A DNA stretch of 64,000 nucleotides from Tissierella sp. P1 (GTDB lineage Bacteria; Bacillota; Clostridia; Tissierellales; Tissierellaceae). Made by a program: the position numbers and the translations under genes. This document shows, piece by piece, positions 8,905 through 17,864 of this stretch. The DNA lies in the NCBI RefSeq assembly GCF_002266425.1, contig NZ_NPMN01000015.1, forward strand, positions 1-64,000, given 5' to 3'. The notes under the pieces were generated by a model, which was not told the origin of the DNA, searched no databases, and saw nothing but the letters and a program-made list of their open reading frames with translations. Numbering within the stretch: position 1 is the first letter of the stretch; each line of letters begins with the position of its first letter.

Positions 8905-9403
8905 TTTTAGCCTCCTTATCTTCATCATCCATTGATAAGCGTAATATTTCTAATGCTTTATAGAGACGGGTTTTCACAGTATTAATATTTTGATCTAAAA
9001 TTTCTGCAATTTCTTCTAGTTTCAAGTCTTCGAAAAATCTTAACACTATTATACTTCTATAGCTCTCGGGTAAAGTTTCTAAGGCTTTTTTTAAGTCTAT
9101 ATCTGTATAATGGTCAACTGCACCAACGTCATTACTTAATATAAATTCTTCGTCAGTTATAATTTCCCGTTTTCGCTTACGGAGAAGATCTAGAGAAACA
9201 TTTACTATAATTCTATAAAACCAGGTTTTTATATAGCCAAAATCTTTTAAGGAATCAATAGATGAAAAAGCTTTATAGATAGATTCTTGAACAACATCTA
9301 AGGCATCATCAATATTTTTAACATAACTATAAGCTAGCCTATAAAAAAGTTCTTTATTTTTAATAATATAGTCTTCAAGTTGATTTTCTAAATTATTTGC
9401 CAT
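8897..9403 (-). CDS. ECF RNA polymerase sigma factor, SigV-like
   Basis: A 168-residue sigma-70 factor with only regions 2 and 4. Region 2 includes DALDVVQESIYKAF and YIKTWFYRIIVN; region 4 includes LPESYRSIIVLRFFEDLKLEE and NINTVKTRLYKAL. Translationally coupled to the anti-sigma gene. A promoter with an ECF-type AAC/CGTC signature lies upstream on the same strand, which indicates self-activation. Confidence 0.9.
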   Translation of the reverse strand: MANNLENQLEDYIIKNKELFYRLAYSYVKNIDDALDVVQESIYKAFSSIDSLKDFGYIKTWFYRIIVNVSLDLLRKRKREIITDEEFILSNDVGAVDHYTDIDLKKALETLPESYRSIIVLRFFEDLKLEEIAEILDQNINTVKTRLYKALEILRLSMDDEDKEAKNG

Positions 9404-9454
9404 TCGTACGAATTTCTCCCTTCAATTGTATAGATGCCTTTTTTCATCTTACAT

Positions 9455-9486
9455 TATATAGACGGATATGCTGTCTAAAAAGTTTT
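9455..9486 (-). promoter_or_regulatory. Probable ECF (autoregulatory) promoter
   Basis: On the minus strand AAAACTTTTT, whose AAC is at 9482-9484, is followed 17 bases later by CGTC (9461-9464). This AAC-N17-CGTC layout is the usual ECF pattern. A TATAAT also overlaps at 9453-9458, so a sigma-A promoter could share the site. Confidence 0.55.
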
Positions 9487-9686
9487 AGCTTTTAAAAAAT
9501 AATTAATTTATTTTATCATAAAATTTTTATGATATTAGCAAGGAATTAATGGTAATATATGTTATATAGGTATTGCAAATCAATAATTATGAATAATTTA
9601 CTTATGCATTAAGGGTATTAATATATAAATAGGGAATAGCGTATTTATTTATGATTATAAAAATAGTACGAAGGCAGGTAATTAAA

Positions 9687-10232
9687 ATGATAGATTTCAA
9701 TCCTTTTCCTAATATGGAAACGAAAAATCTTATTCTCAGAAGAATGAATTCTAATGATGCTAAAGATCTATTTGAAATGAGAAAAGATCCACGAATGAAC
9801 GAATATACAGATATGAAGCTAGAGGAAGATATCTATGAAACAAGAGCTTACATTGATAGAATGAATGAAGGCATCGATGATAATAAATGGATTATATGGG
9901 CAATAGAATATAAACAATCACATAAAGTTATAGGAACTGTTTGCATCTGGAACATTAATGAAGAACAAAAAATCGGAGAATTAGGATATGGAATTATGCC
10001 TGATTATCAAGGCCAAGGATTAATGAAAGAATCGTTATTAAGTGTAATTGAATATGGTTTTAATATAATGAACTTGGAGGAAATATTAGCATATACAGAG
10101 GAAAATAATCTTAAATCAATTAATCTTTTAGAGAAATGCAAATTTGTTGAGATAAATAGAGTTCAAGAGGAAGGATACCTTAGCAGCAAAGTTTACAATA
10201 TGGTTGTATATAGATTAGAAAATCATAAATAA
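9687..10232 (+). CDS. GNAT-family N-acetyltransferase (RimJ/RimL type)
   Basis: A 181-residue acetyl-CoA-dependent acyltransferase. It opens with METKNLILRRMNSNDAKDLF, the usual RimJ/RimL start. The acetyl-CoA loop is seen in ELGYGIMPDYQGQGLMKESL, and the conserved asparagine helix in EENNLKSINLLEKCKF. Start chosen at ATG 9687 after AGGCAGG. It sits alone; the substrate (protein N-terminus or small amine) cannot be told. Confidence 0.85.
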   Translation: MIDFNPFPNMETKNLILRRMNSNDAKDLFEMRKDPRMNEYTDMKLEEDIYETRAYIDRMNEGIDDNKWIIWAIEYKQSHKVIGTVCIWNINEEQKIGELGYGIMPDYQGQGLMKESLLSVIEYGFNIMNLEEILAYTEENNLKSINLLEKCKFVEINRVQEEGYLSSKVYNMVVYRLENHK

Positions 10233-10302
10233 AAATTGAATATTTGGAGCTTTAGATTAGTTTATTTTAAGAAATTATTATATTTATAGCGGGAGGAATG
10301 TA

Positions 10303-11073
10303 ATGACTTGTAAATTTGGCATGCCTACTTTAATTGAAAAAGATACTATTTTAGATAATGTAATATTATGTAATGAATTAGAATTAGATTTTGTAGAATT
10401 AAATATGAATTTACCTTATTGTATGCCAGATAAGAATAATCCAGAAAAAATGTTAAAATTAATGGAAGAATATAATATTAACTTTACGCTTCATTTTCCT
10501 GAAGAAATTGATTTTGGATGTTTCTATGATGAAATAAGACATGCTAATATTCTATTGTTTAATAATATGGCAATATGGGCTTCTAAATTTAGAGTAGAGA
10601 AAATAAATATTCACTTAAATCCGGGAATTTATTTTACCTTACCTGAGGAGAAAGTATTTGTCTATGATAGACACAGGGAAATATTTATTGAAAAGTTTAT
10701 AGATTCTATGATTAAAATAATAGATATTGCTAAACCCTTAGGAATAAAAGTATGTGTAGAAAATATGAAAGTACATGACTTTATGGAAGAAGCTTTTAGA
10801 AAGATGGCTAGCATAGATGACTTATACTTTACATGGGATGTTGGACATGATGCTATGTCTAATTATAAAATGAAAGAAATATATTTGAAAAATCCTCATA
10901 AAGTAAGTCACATGCATTTACATGATTACAATGGAAATAGTGACCATCAAATTCTATTTGAAGGGATTATTCCTATAAAAGAAAGGATTAAATTTGCAGA
11001 GGAAAATAATTTAACGGTTGTAATAGAGACAAAAACGGAGGAAGCTTTAAGAAAGTCAATAAAAAGGTTATAG
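10303..11073 (+). CDS. Sugar phosphate isomerase/epimerase family TIM-barrel protein
   Basis: A 256-residue protein with the xylose isomerase-like/AP-endonuclease 2 fold. Metal-ligand positions typical of the family are visible in turn: HFPEE, INIHLN, VENMK, WDVGHD, HMHLHD and VIETK. It starts from an ATG after GGGAGGAATGTA. It has no operon partner and ends inside a terminator stem, so nothing indicates a substrate. Confidence 0.8.
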   Translation: MTCKFGMPTLIEKDTILDNVILCNELELDFVELNMNLPYCMPDKNNPEKMLKLMEEYNINFTLHFPEEIDFGCFYDEIRHANILLFNNMAIWASKFRVEKINIHLNPGIYFTLPEEKVFVYDRHREIFIEKFIDSMIKIIDIAKPLGIKVCVENMKVHDFMEEAFRKMASIDDLYFTWDVGHDAMSNYKMKEIYLKNPHKVSHMHLHDYNGNSDHQILFEGIIPIKERIKFAEENNLTVVIETKTEEALRKSIKRL

Positions 11074-11093
11074 ATACAGTATAACCTTTTCTA
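11062..11093 (+). terminator. Terminator of the TIM-barrel gene
   Basis: The perfect 10-pair stem AAAAGGTTAT/ATAACCTTTT overlaps the stop codon and is followed by a short T run. Confidence 0.75.
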
Positions 11094-11095
11094 AG

Positions 11096-11126
11096 TATAG
11101 ACCCTAGCATAAAGCTAAGGTCTATA
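11096..11126 (-). terminator. Possible terminator of the ABC-F gene
   Basis: A stem of TATAGACC and GGTCTATA with inner CTAGC/GCTAA pairs. The T tail on the minus strand is poor. Confidence 0.4.
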
Positions 11127-11159
11127 TATTAGATATAAATATATAAAACTAAAGGGACT

Positions 11160-13043
11160 TTAGGTATTAAGTGTTTCCCATAATTCATAAGAATCTTCAA
11201 GCTGTTTTTCAATTGATTCCTTTTCAACAAAGAGTTCATATAACCTATCAGCATTATCGCTGTTTAAAGCCATTTCTTCATTAATAAATTTTAATTTGCT
11301 TTCCAATTCTTCAATTTCCTCTTCAGCCTTTGCTATTTTAAAAGCATTGTTAGGTTTTCTAGTTGTTTTTATTGGCTGTGTTTTAATTGGTTTCAACTCT
11401 TTAATTGCGATCTTCTCTGTTATTTCTTTTTTCCTTACTTCCAAATATTCATCGTATGTCATAGGATATAGTCTTACTCCAGATTTATCTAGTATCATTA
11501 TCTTTGTAGCTACTTTTTGAACAAAATATCTGTCGTGTGAGACAAAAAGGATGGTGCCATTAAAGTTAGAGAGGGTTTCCTCTAAAACTTCTCTAGAATC
11601 AATATCTAAATGGTTAGTAGGTTCGTCTAGAATCATAAAATTAACTTTATCGAATATTAAGGAACATAATTTAAGTCGAGATTTTTCTCCGCCAGATAAA
11701 GACTTTATTTTCTTATGAACATCATCTCTAATGAATAGCATTTTTGCTAGTTCAGATCTTGCATCTAATTGATTGATACTATGTTTAGCAGCAAAATAAT
11801 CGAGGATTGTCATATCTTCATTTTCAAAAACTACGTTTTGTGGTAAATATCCTAACTTTATGCTGGAACCTATGGTCAGATTGCCGCTATCTGGCTCAAG
11901 TTCTCCTAATATGATCTTTAGAAGAGTTGTTTTTCCACTTCCGTTTTCTCCCATTATACACAATTTATTTTGATAAAATAAAGTAAAGGATATATCCGAA
12001 AATAACTTCTTATTAGAAAAGCATTTACTTAAGTTCTCTACATTAAGAACAATTTTTCCTGAACGACTTACGTTATCAGCCGATAGTCTAATTTTTGAGT
12101 TTTCTAATGTTGGTCTATCTAATACTTCCACTTTTTCTAATCGTTTCTCAAGTTCCTTGGCACGTTTATACATCTTCTCACTATCTCTCATGGCACCCCA
12201 AATTCTATATCTTTCAATTTGCTGTTCCATTTTCTCGATTTTTCTTTGATTATTGATATAAGCATTATATTCAAGCTCAAATCGTCTTTCCTTTTCTACA
12301 ATATAATAGCTGTAGTTTCCATCATATATTTTTGTGGCAGTAGGTTCTAGTTCAATGATTCTATTTGCTACTTTATCTAGGAAGCTTCTATCGTGTGAGA
12401 CCATGAGTACAGTACCATTGTAACCTAAGAGAAATTCCTCCAGCCATTCAATAGATTTTATATCTAAATGGTTAGTAGGCTCATCTAATAAAAGTATATC
12501 AGGATTTTCTAAGAGTAACCTTGCTAAAAGGACTCTTGTTTTTTCACCGCCACTTAAATCTTCAAATGTTTTTTCCCTAAAGCTGTCTGGGATAAAAAGT
12601 CCACTGCATACTTTGTTTATATTAGTTTCTATGTCATATCCGCCACAGCGTTCAAATTCTTCCATAAGTAGACCATAGTTTTTCATTTCAATTTCTAATG
12701 CCTCACCAGATAAATTCTTCAAGCGTTCTTCGAAGGCTTTTAATTCTAGCTTAATATTAAATATACTCTCAAATGGCATTTCAAGGATTTCTATCACAGT
12801 AGTATCGTCAGAGCATTTGAATATCTGGTCTAGGTATCCAACTCTATTTCCTTTTCTAAAACTAATATTTCCCCCATGATAATCCTCAACACCCATTAGA
12901 ACCTTCATTAAGGTAGTTTTGCCACATCCATTTTGTCCAATTAATCCAACCCTTTCGTTACTATGCAGTTCAAAGGATATATTCTCAAAAACTTTATTTG
13001 CTCCATAATATTTAATTAAATTATTTACGCTACATTCAATCAT
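11160..13043 (-). CDS. ABC-F family ATPase
   Basis: Soluble twin-ATPase of 627 residues from ATG 13043 (GAGGTG just upstream; a GTG three codons earlier is also possible). Two ABC domains are complete: Walker A GQNGCGKTT and GENGSGKTT, signatures LSGGEKTR and LSGGEKSR, Walker B followed by DEPTNHLD in both. A P-site tRNA interaction motif-like linker with a long charged helical hairpin separates them (residues about 250-310), and a coiled C-terminal tail ends the protein. There are no membrane segments, so it is not a transporter. ABC-F proteins act on the ribosome as translation factors or antibiotic-protection proteins; which role applies here is unclear. Confidence 0.9.
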   Translation of the reverse strand: MIECSVNNLIKYYGANKVFENISFELHSNERVGLIGQNGCGKTTLMKVLMGVEDYHGGNISFRKGNRVGYLDQIFKCSDDTTVIEILEMPFESIFNIKLELKAFEERLKNLSGEALEIEMKNYGLLMEEFERCGGYDIETNINKVCSGLFIPDSFREKTFEDLSGGEKTRVLLARLLLENPDILLLDEPTNHLDIKSIEWLEEFLLGYNGTVLMVSHDRSFLDKVANRIIELEPTATKIYDGNYSYYIVEKERRFELEYNAYINNQRKIEKMEQQIERYRIWGAMRDSEKMYKRAKELEKRLEKVEVLDRPTLENSKIRLSADNVSRSGKIVLNVENLSKCFSNKKLFSDISFTLFYQNKLCIMGENGSGKTTLLKIILGELEPDSGNLTIGSSIKLGYLPQNVVFENEDMTILDYFAAKHSINQLDARSELAKMLFIRDDVHKKIKSLSGGEKSRLKLCSLIFDKVNFMILDEPTNHLDIDSREVLEETLSNFNGTILFVSHDRYFVQKVATKIMILDKSGVRLYPMTYDEYLEVRKKEITEKIAIKELKPIKTQPIKTTRKPNNAFKIAKAEEEIEELESKLKFINEEMALNSDNADRLYELFVEKESIEKQLEDSYELWETLNT

Positions 13044-13155
13044 ATGCGTCACCTCGCTTAACTAAATTATATTTGAAGAAACAGCCATAGTCAAGGATAC
13101 AAGATATGTAGGATATTATAATAAATAAAATATTTACTAGAATATAATTTATTTG

Positions 13156-13201
13156 TTGACAAACTAACACTGTTAGCATAATATAAAACTAACAGTGTTA
13201 G
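13156..13201 (+). promoter_or_regulatory. TetR-autoregulated promoter with two operators
   Basis: TTGACA (13156-13161) and TAATAT (13179-13184) are 17 bases apart. CTAACACTGTTAG (13164-13176) lies in the spacer and CTAACAGTGTTAG (13189-13201) lies just after the -10 box. Both are palindromes around one central base, 25 bases apart centre to centre. Confidence 0.85.
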
Positions 13202-13217
13202 TTAGGAGGGTGGGAAG

Positions 13218-13862
13218 ATGGCAGATTTATTTAATGAAGATTTAGAATTAATGGATACAAAAAATAAGATTATAGCTGTGGCTATAGAACAGTTTTCAGA
13301 TCAGGGTTACGATAATACTTCAATACGAAAGATTGCTGATATTGTAGGAATAAAGGGAAGTTCTATATATAATCATTTTAATAGTAAAGAAGAAATACTT
13401 GAAGAGATATTCAAATATTATAGAAATCTTTTCTATCAAATGGGAGATGTATTTGAGATAAAAGAAGTACCACTCATTGATTTGAAAGAAGATAAAATCC
13501 TTTATATTCTCAAGGGTGGATTTGATAGTGTTATTAATATTCTCAAAAGACCTGAAATGATTAATATCTTAAAGATCATTATAAAAGAACAATTTAAGAA
13601 TCAAAAGATAAGAAACTTTTTTTTAGAAGAGTTTATAGATAAACCAAGGAAAGTCATGGAAAAGCTTATGAAGGAACTTATGGATAAAGGAATTATTAGA
13701 GAAGGAAATCCATATTTATATTCTCAAGAATTTCAGGCTTTTGCAATTTATAAAATGTATGAAGAATTTATGCTAAAGGATGTAGAATATATTGATATTG
13801 ATGATATTGAAATACAAATAAATCATCATATAGACTTCTTTTGGAATAGTATTAGAAAATAA
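13218..13862 (+). CDS. TetR-family regulator paired with a radical SAM protein
   Basis: A 214-residue regulator with the N-terminal helix-turn-helix in NTSIRKIADIVGIKGSSIYN and then NHFNSKEEILEEIF. The remainder is a helical ligand domain. It begins 17 bases after twin operators that overlap its own promoter, so strong self-repression is expected. It is followed by the radical SAM gene after 15 bases, in one operon. The inducer is unknown, but should relate to the radical SAM substrate or product (inference). Confidence 0.9.
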   Translation: MADLFNEDLELMDTKNKIIAVAIEQFSDQGYDNTSIRKIADIVGIKGSSIYNHFNSKEEILEEIFKYYRNLFYQMGDVFEIKEVPLIDLKEDKILYILKGGFDSVINILKRPEMINILKIIIKEQFKNQKIRNFFLEEFIDKPRKVMEKLMKELMDKGIIREGNPYLYSQEFQAFAIYKMYEEFMLKDVEYIDIDDIEIQINHHIDFFWNSIRK

Positions 13863-13877
13863 TGATTTAGGGGGACA

Positions 13878-14981
13878 ATGATGGAAGAATTAAACGATAT
13901 AAAAGAATCTAATATAATGCTATCAGAAATGCTTAATAGATCAATAGAATTTCTTATGGAGGATTTTATCAAAATAGCTCTTAAAGATTTTACATCAGCA
14001 AAGAGTATTATAAAAATTGCATTAGAGCAAAGGAATGCACAAAAAATTAGAGTTAAATATGAAGAAAAAGGGCTTCATGTACCGCCTTTTATGATAGCCT
14101 CTATTACAAGTGTTTGCAATTTAAGATGTAGAGGATGTTATGATAAAGAAAAAATTCATAATAACTCATTAGAGCTTGATGAAAATCAATGGTCAAATAT
14201 TTTTGCCCAAGGAAAAGAACTGGGCATATCATTTATATTGTTAGCTGGAGGAGAACCTCTTATTAAAGGAGAGGTTGTTAAAGAGTGCATAAAGTTTCCA
14301 GAGATCATTTTTCCTATGTTTACAAATGGGATGTTAATAAATGAAGAATGGGTTGAAATTTTTTCTTTAGCTAGAAATATAATGCCGGTTATAAGCATTG
14401 AAGGAGACAGATGTCAAACAGATAAAAGAAGAGGTAAGGGAGTATTTCAAAAGGTCTTATCTAGCATTGATTTACTTGCAAAAAAGAGTATATTCTATGG
14501 GATATCAATAACTATCACAACAGAGAATTTTGAAAATGTCCTAAATGATGAATTTATTGGAACTTATATAGACAAAGGATGTAGAGCATTTTTCTTTATT
14601 GAGTATATTCCATTTGATAGTTCCACAGAAAGTATTGTAATATCAGCAGATCAGAGAGAGCAGCTTAAAGTCAGTATGGATGAATTAAGAGAAAAATATA
14701 GGGCAATATTCATAGCATTTCCTGGGGACGAAGAAAAATTTGGAGGGTGTTTAGCAGCAGGTCGAGGATTTGTGCATATTAATTCAACAGGGTCAATAGA
14801 ACCATGTCCTTTTGCTCCATATTCAGATATCAATCTAAAAGATGTAACACTTGAGGAAGCATTAAATTCTCCCTTATTGGAAAAGGTTAGAAGTATTCAT
14901 GAGATACTAAAAGAGCATAAAGGTGGTTGTGCACTTTTTGAGAATAGGGAAATGGTGAAAGAACTATTAAGTATAAATTAA
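13878..14981 (+). CDS. Radical SAM protein with cysteine-rich (SPASM-like) tail
   Basis: A 367-residue enzyme. The cluster motif CNLRCRGC (Cys80, Cys84, Cys87) binds the SAM-cleaving iron-sulfur cluster, and the glycine motif LLAGGEPLI follows. An N-terminal helical region of about 65 residues precedes the core. The C-terminus has further cysteines (GGCLAAGRG, EPCPFAPYSD, GGCALFE), suggesting an auxiliary cluster of the SPASM or twitch kind. Start ATG 13878 follows AGGGGGAC. Encoded with a TetR regulator and no recognisable peptide substrate gene, so the reaction remains unknown. Confidence 0.85.
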   Translation: MMEELNDIKESNIMLSEMLNRSIEFLMEDFIKIALKDFTSAKSIIKIALEQRNAQKIRVKYEEKGLHVPPFMIASITSVCNLRCRGCYDKEKIHNNSLELDENQWSNIFAQGKELGISFILLAGGEPLIKGEVVKECIKFPEIIFPMFTNGMLINEEWVEIFSLARNIMPVISIEGDRCQTDKRRGKGVFQKVLSSIDLLAKKSIFYGISITITTENFENVLNDEFIGTYIDKGCRAFFFIEYIPFDSSTESIVISADQREQLKVSMDELREKYRAIFIAFPGDEEKFGGCLAAGRGFVHINSTGSIEPCPFAPYSDINLKDVTLEEALNSPLLEKVRSIHEILKEHKGGCALFENREMVKELLSIN

Positions 14982-15074
14982 GATTCTTAATGAGGTATTT
15001 TGATAATTATATAAATTTCACCTTTTTAAATCAATGGAAATAGAAAATAAAAGATAGATTTTATTTTAATTCTC

Positions 15075-15103
15075 TTGACAAGATAAGTATTAAATTATAA
15101 TAT
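15075..15103 (+). promoter_or_regulatory. Promoter of the T-box leader
   Basis: TTGACA at 15075-15080 with TATAAT at 15096-15101 (15-base spacer), or TAATAT at 15098-15103 (17-base spacer). Confidence 0.7.
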
Positions 15104-15136
15104 TTTACCATAAATATAAAAAGATATAAAATTCAT

Positions 15137-15378
15137 TGAGGGGAAGAGTAAATATTATCCTAGTATCTAAAGCGAGTGGAGGTCGGTGGAAGCTCCATGA
15201 GAAAAGTAATATTGAAAGACATCCTAGAGAAGTTTATCTGAAAATCAAAGTAAGATAAATCGGATTCCACCGTTAAAGGGATTAAAGATAACTTAAGTTT
15301 ATTAGCTTAGTTGAAACAGGATGGCACCGTGAAGTATAAGCTTTCACTCCTATATGTATGGGAGTGAGAGCTTTTTTT
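15137..15378 (+). promoter_or_regulatory. T-box leader with Asp (GAC) specifier, first antiterminator and terminator
   Basis: Stem I is recognisable. The loop-E pair AGTA (15147-15150) and GAA (15214-15216) flanks a helix AATATTA/TAATATT. The next codon-like triplet, GAC (15218-15220) followed by A, is the specifier, matching tRNA-Asp. The apical loop has GGTGG. The T-box AGGATGGCACCGTGAA (15318-15333) gives an antiterminator in which AGGA pairs TCCT and GTGAA pairs TTCAC around the bulge TGGCACC. The bulge base C suits discriminator G73, as in tRNA-Asp. The competing terminator is at 15339-15378 with a T7 run. Confidence 0.9.
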
Positions 15379-15440
15379 AATTAGAAATAGATTTGTTCTA
15401 ATTAGAGTGTGATTGTTTTGTTTTATAGACTGATAATATA

Positions 15441-15502
15441 AGTTAATTAGGGTGGCACCGCGAATTTTCGCCCCTTGAGTACTAGAACTCAAGGGGTTTT
15501 TT
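15441..15502 (+). promoter_or_regulatory. Second T-box antiterminator/terminator unit without its own stem I
   Basis: AGGGTGGCACCGCGAA (15449-15464) forms a second antiterminator: AGGG pairs CCCT and GCGAA pairs TTCGC around the same TGGCACC bulge. The alternative terminator CCCCTTGAGT/ACTCAAGGGG (15471-15496) ends in T6. Only about 70 bases separate it from the first terminator, too few for a specifier stem. Confidence 0.88.
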
Positions 15503-15532
15503 ATTTAATAAATTTAAAAGGAGAGATGAAGA

Positions 15533-16821
15533 ATGAAAAGAATTATGGTAGAAGAATTAAATAGTTATGTAAATCAAAAAATTAAGATTCAGGGCTGGAT
15601 TCATCGTATAAGAAAACTCAAAGCAATTACCTTTGTAATCCTAAGAGATAGAACGGGATTGGTACAATGTGTCATAGATAATAAATTAATGGATATTAGC
15701 AGTATAAAATTGGAATCTGTAGTATCTATTTTAGGGGAAGTGAAAGAAAGCAATAACGCATTAAATCCCTTTGAGGTTCTTGTAGAAAACTTTCAAATAC
15801 TAAATGAAGCAATAGAAGAGCTACCTATTGAAATCAATAAAGAAGAATTAGAAATTAGTTTAGATACTATGCTAAATAATAGAATTTTAAGTTTGCGTCA
15901 TAAACAAATAAACTCTATATTTAAAATACAGAATCTTATAGTACAAGGATTTAGAGAGTTTTTAATTAATGAAGGATTTACGGAAACTTTTACGCCTAAA
16001 ATCGTAGCAGAAGGGGCTGAGGGAGGAACAGAGATATTTGAAATGAAGTATTTTGAAAATAAGGCATATCTTACACAAAGCCTCAGTTTTATAAACAAAT
16101 GATGGTTGGAGCTGGATATGAAAGAGTTTTTGAAGTGGCTCATGTATATAGGGCAGAGCAGCATAATACAAATAGGCATTTAAATGAATATATAGGCATG
16201 GATTTCGAGATGGGATTCATTGAGAGTGAAGAAGATGTAATGAATATGGAGGAAAGTCTTTTAAAGTATATACTAGACAAGGTGGAAAAAGAAGGGCAGA
16301 AATATTTAGAACTATTAAATATAACTATACCTAAAATAGAAGATAATATTCCAAGAATTAAATTTTGTGAAGCTCTAGAAATTCTAAGAAGGGAATATAA
16401 TAAAGTTGATATTGATGGAGATTTAGACCCTGAAGGAGAAAAGTTAATCTGTAAATATGCAAAGGAAAAATTGGGATGTGAATTCATATTTTTGACTCAT
16501 TATCCAAGAAAGAAAAGACCTATGTATACAATGCCTTGCGGAGAAAGTGAAACTCATAGTTTTGACTTGTTATTTAGAGGTATAGAAATAACCACTGGAG
16601 GACAAAGGATTCATGAGTATGATATGTTAATTAATAATATAAAATATAAAGGTTTAAATCCAGAGAAATATCATAACTACACTTCTGTATTTAAATATGG
16701 AATGCCTATTCATGGTGGTCTTGCCATTGGACTTGAAAGAATAACAATGCAGCTTCTTGAATTAGAAAATATAAGGGAAGCCTCATTAATTACAAGAGAT
16801 AGAACAAGATTAACTCCATAG
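15533..16821 (+). pseudogene. aspS2: Archaeal-type (probably non-discriminating) aspartyl-tRNA synthetase, one frameshift
   Basis: A class II synthetase of about 429 codons. It has an N-terminal OB fold (KIKIQGWIHRIRKLKAITFV), then motif 2-3 regions close to archaeal AspRS: AEGAEGGTEIF, YRAEQHNTNRHLNE, MDFEMGF, and the ending HGGLAIGLERI...TRDRTRLTP. It lacks the long bacterial GAD insertion, hence AspS2 rather than bacterial AspS. Such enzymes often also charge tRNA-Asn for transamidation by GatCAB. The frame breaks at 16081: AGCCTCAG should read AGCCCTCAG, restoring TQSPQFYKQMM. ATG 15533 has AAAAGGAG nine bases upstream. No gatCAB gene is adjacent. Confidence 0.88.
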
Positions 16822-16833
16822 ATTTAGATTTAT

Positions 16834-16855
16834 AGGAGGTAATTAATTACCTCCT
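16834..16855. terminator. Bidirectional terminator between aspS2 and the aminopeptidase gene
   Basis: A perfect 22-base palindrome built of AGGAGGTAATT and its complement, with A/T-rich flanks, between two convergent genes. Confidence 0.7.
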
Positions 16856-16862
16856 AATAAAT

Positions 16863-17864
16863 CTAATTTAAAATTACATCATCACAAGTAAATACAAAAT
16901 CCATATGGAAGGGACAATTATTTTCTCCGCCGAATAGATGGTTCATTCCTAATCCTATATGGTAAGTGCCTAAAGCCTTTTCATCAATAGATGTAAAACC
17001 TATTAAATCTTTAACTTGAGGGTTTAGTCCAATTCCAAACTCACATAGGATTTTGAAGTTTTCTGGCAGTGAGCTAAAAAATTCATCTACTTCTTTGTGA
17101 GAAGATCTTATAAGTTTACCATTTTTAAAGGTCATAAGTACATCTTTATATATTTGTCCCTTTAAATTCATTATAGAAACTAATAAATCTCCATTGCTAT
17201 TATTTTCTATAGGTGCTATATAAACTTCACCTGGAGGAAAATCTCCACATCCATCATCTACAAACCATTCCCTATTACTAATATCTAATTTTAATGAATA
17301 CCCTTTTCCGGTGAGTATTTCCACACTGCTCTTATCCCTAAGGCTCTCTACTTTTTCCTTACAGGATTTTTTTAATTTAGGAAAGTCTACAGATAAAGCA
17401 TTACATAAAGCAGAATTATAAATATCATAGTCTAAACCAGCGTTAGAAGCGTTAATCTCTGTAGGAACAGTAAGCTGTATATAATATTTTTTATCTTGAG
17501 TTAAAGAATTAAATAATTCGCCTAAATACTCTTTAAACTTAGGGATTTCTGGCTCAGAAATTCCATTAGGTAAACTTGGTGTATACATGAATATATCTAT
17601 TACATGTTTAAAAGATGATAGATAGTTCAAGTATTCTTGTGAAAATTTCTGATTATTACGGATCAAGTTGAGAACTACCTTTTCAAAGAAAGAATTTGAG
17701 CAATGATGTTTAAAAGGAATGTCCCCCTTTTTACTTATATTCTCTGAAAGTAAATCTAAAATTTCTAAATCTTCATTATCACCCCAAAAGTTTAATAAAA
17801 CAAAATCTCCTTTCTCAAAGGGAAATCCTTCACAAATATTTGGAATAAGGTCTATAAATTTCAT
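16863..17864 (-). CDS. M29-family metallo-aminopeptidase
   Basis: A 333-residue cytoplasmic exopeptidase, a little shorter than the usual ~400. The C-terminal metal site of the AmpS/PepS family is visible in LCEFGIGLNP and in DEKALGTYHIGLGMNHLFGG, ending CPFHMDFVF. An upstream motif DDGCGDFPPGEVYIAP matches the conserved G-FP-GE segment. ATG with a good AGGAGG site. It stands alone and probably trims cytosolic peptides. Confidence 0.82.
   Translation of the reverse strand: MKFIDLIPNICEGFPFEKGDFVLLNFWGDNEDLEILDLLSENISKKGDIPFKHHCSNSFFEKVVLNLIRNNQKFSQEYLNYLSSFKHVIDIFMYTPSLPNGISEPEIPKFKEYLGELFNSLTQDKKYYIQLTVPTEINASNAGLDYDIYNSALCNALSVDFPKLKKSCKEKVESLRDKSSVEILTGKGYSLKLDISNREWFVDDGCGDFPPGEVYIAPIENNSNGDLLVSIMNLKGQIYKDVLMTFKNGKLIRSSHKEVDEFFSSLPENFKILCEFGIGLNPQVKDLIGFTSIDEKALGTYHIGLGMNHLFGGENNCPFHMDFVFTCDDVILN

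Noticed and set aside
15379..15440. A second T-box specifier stem
   Set aside because: Only a small TTAGAA/TTCTAA hairpin is seen; the AGTA/GAA loop-E pair and GGTGG apical loop are absent.
16060..16110. Selenocysteine at the TGA that ends the first aspS2 part
   Set aside because: The TGA appears only because the frame has slipped; restoring one C gives the family sequence without any UGA.
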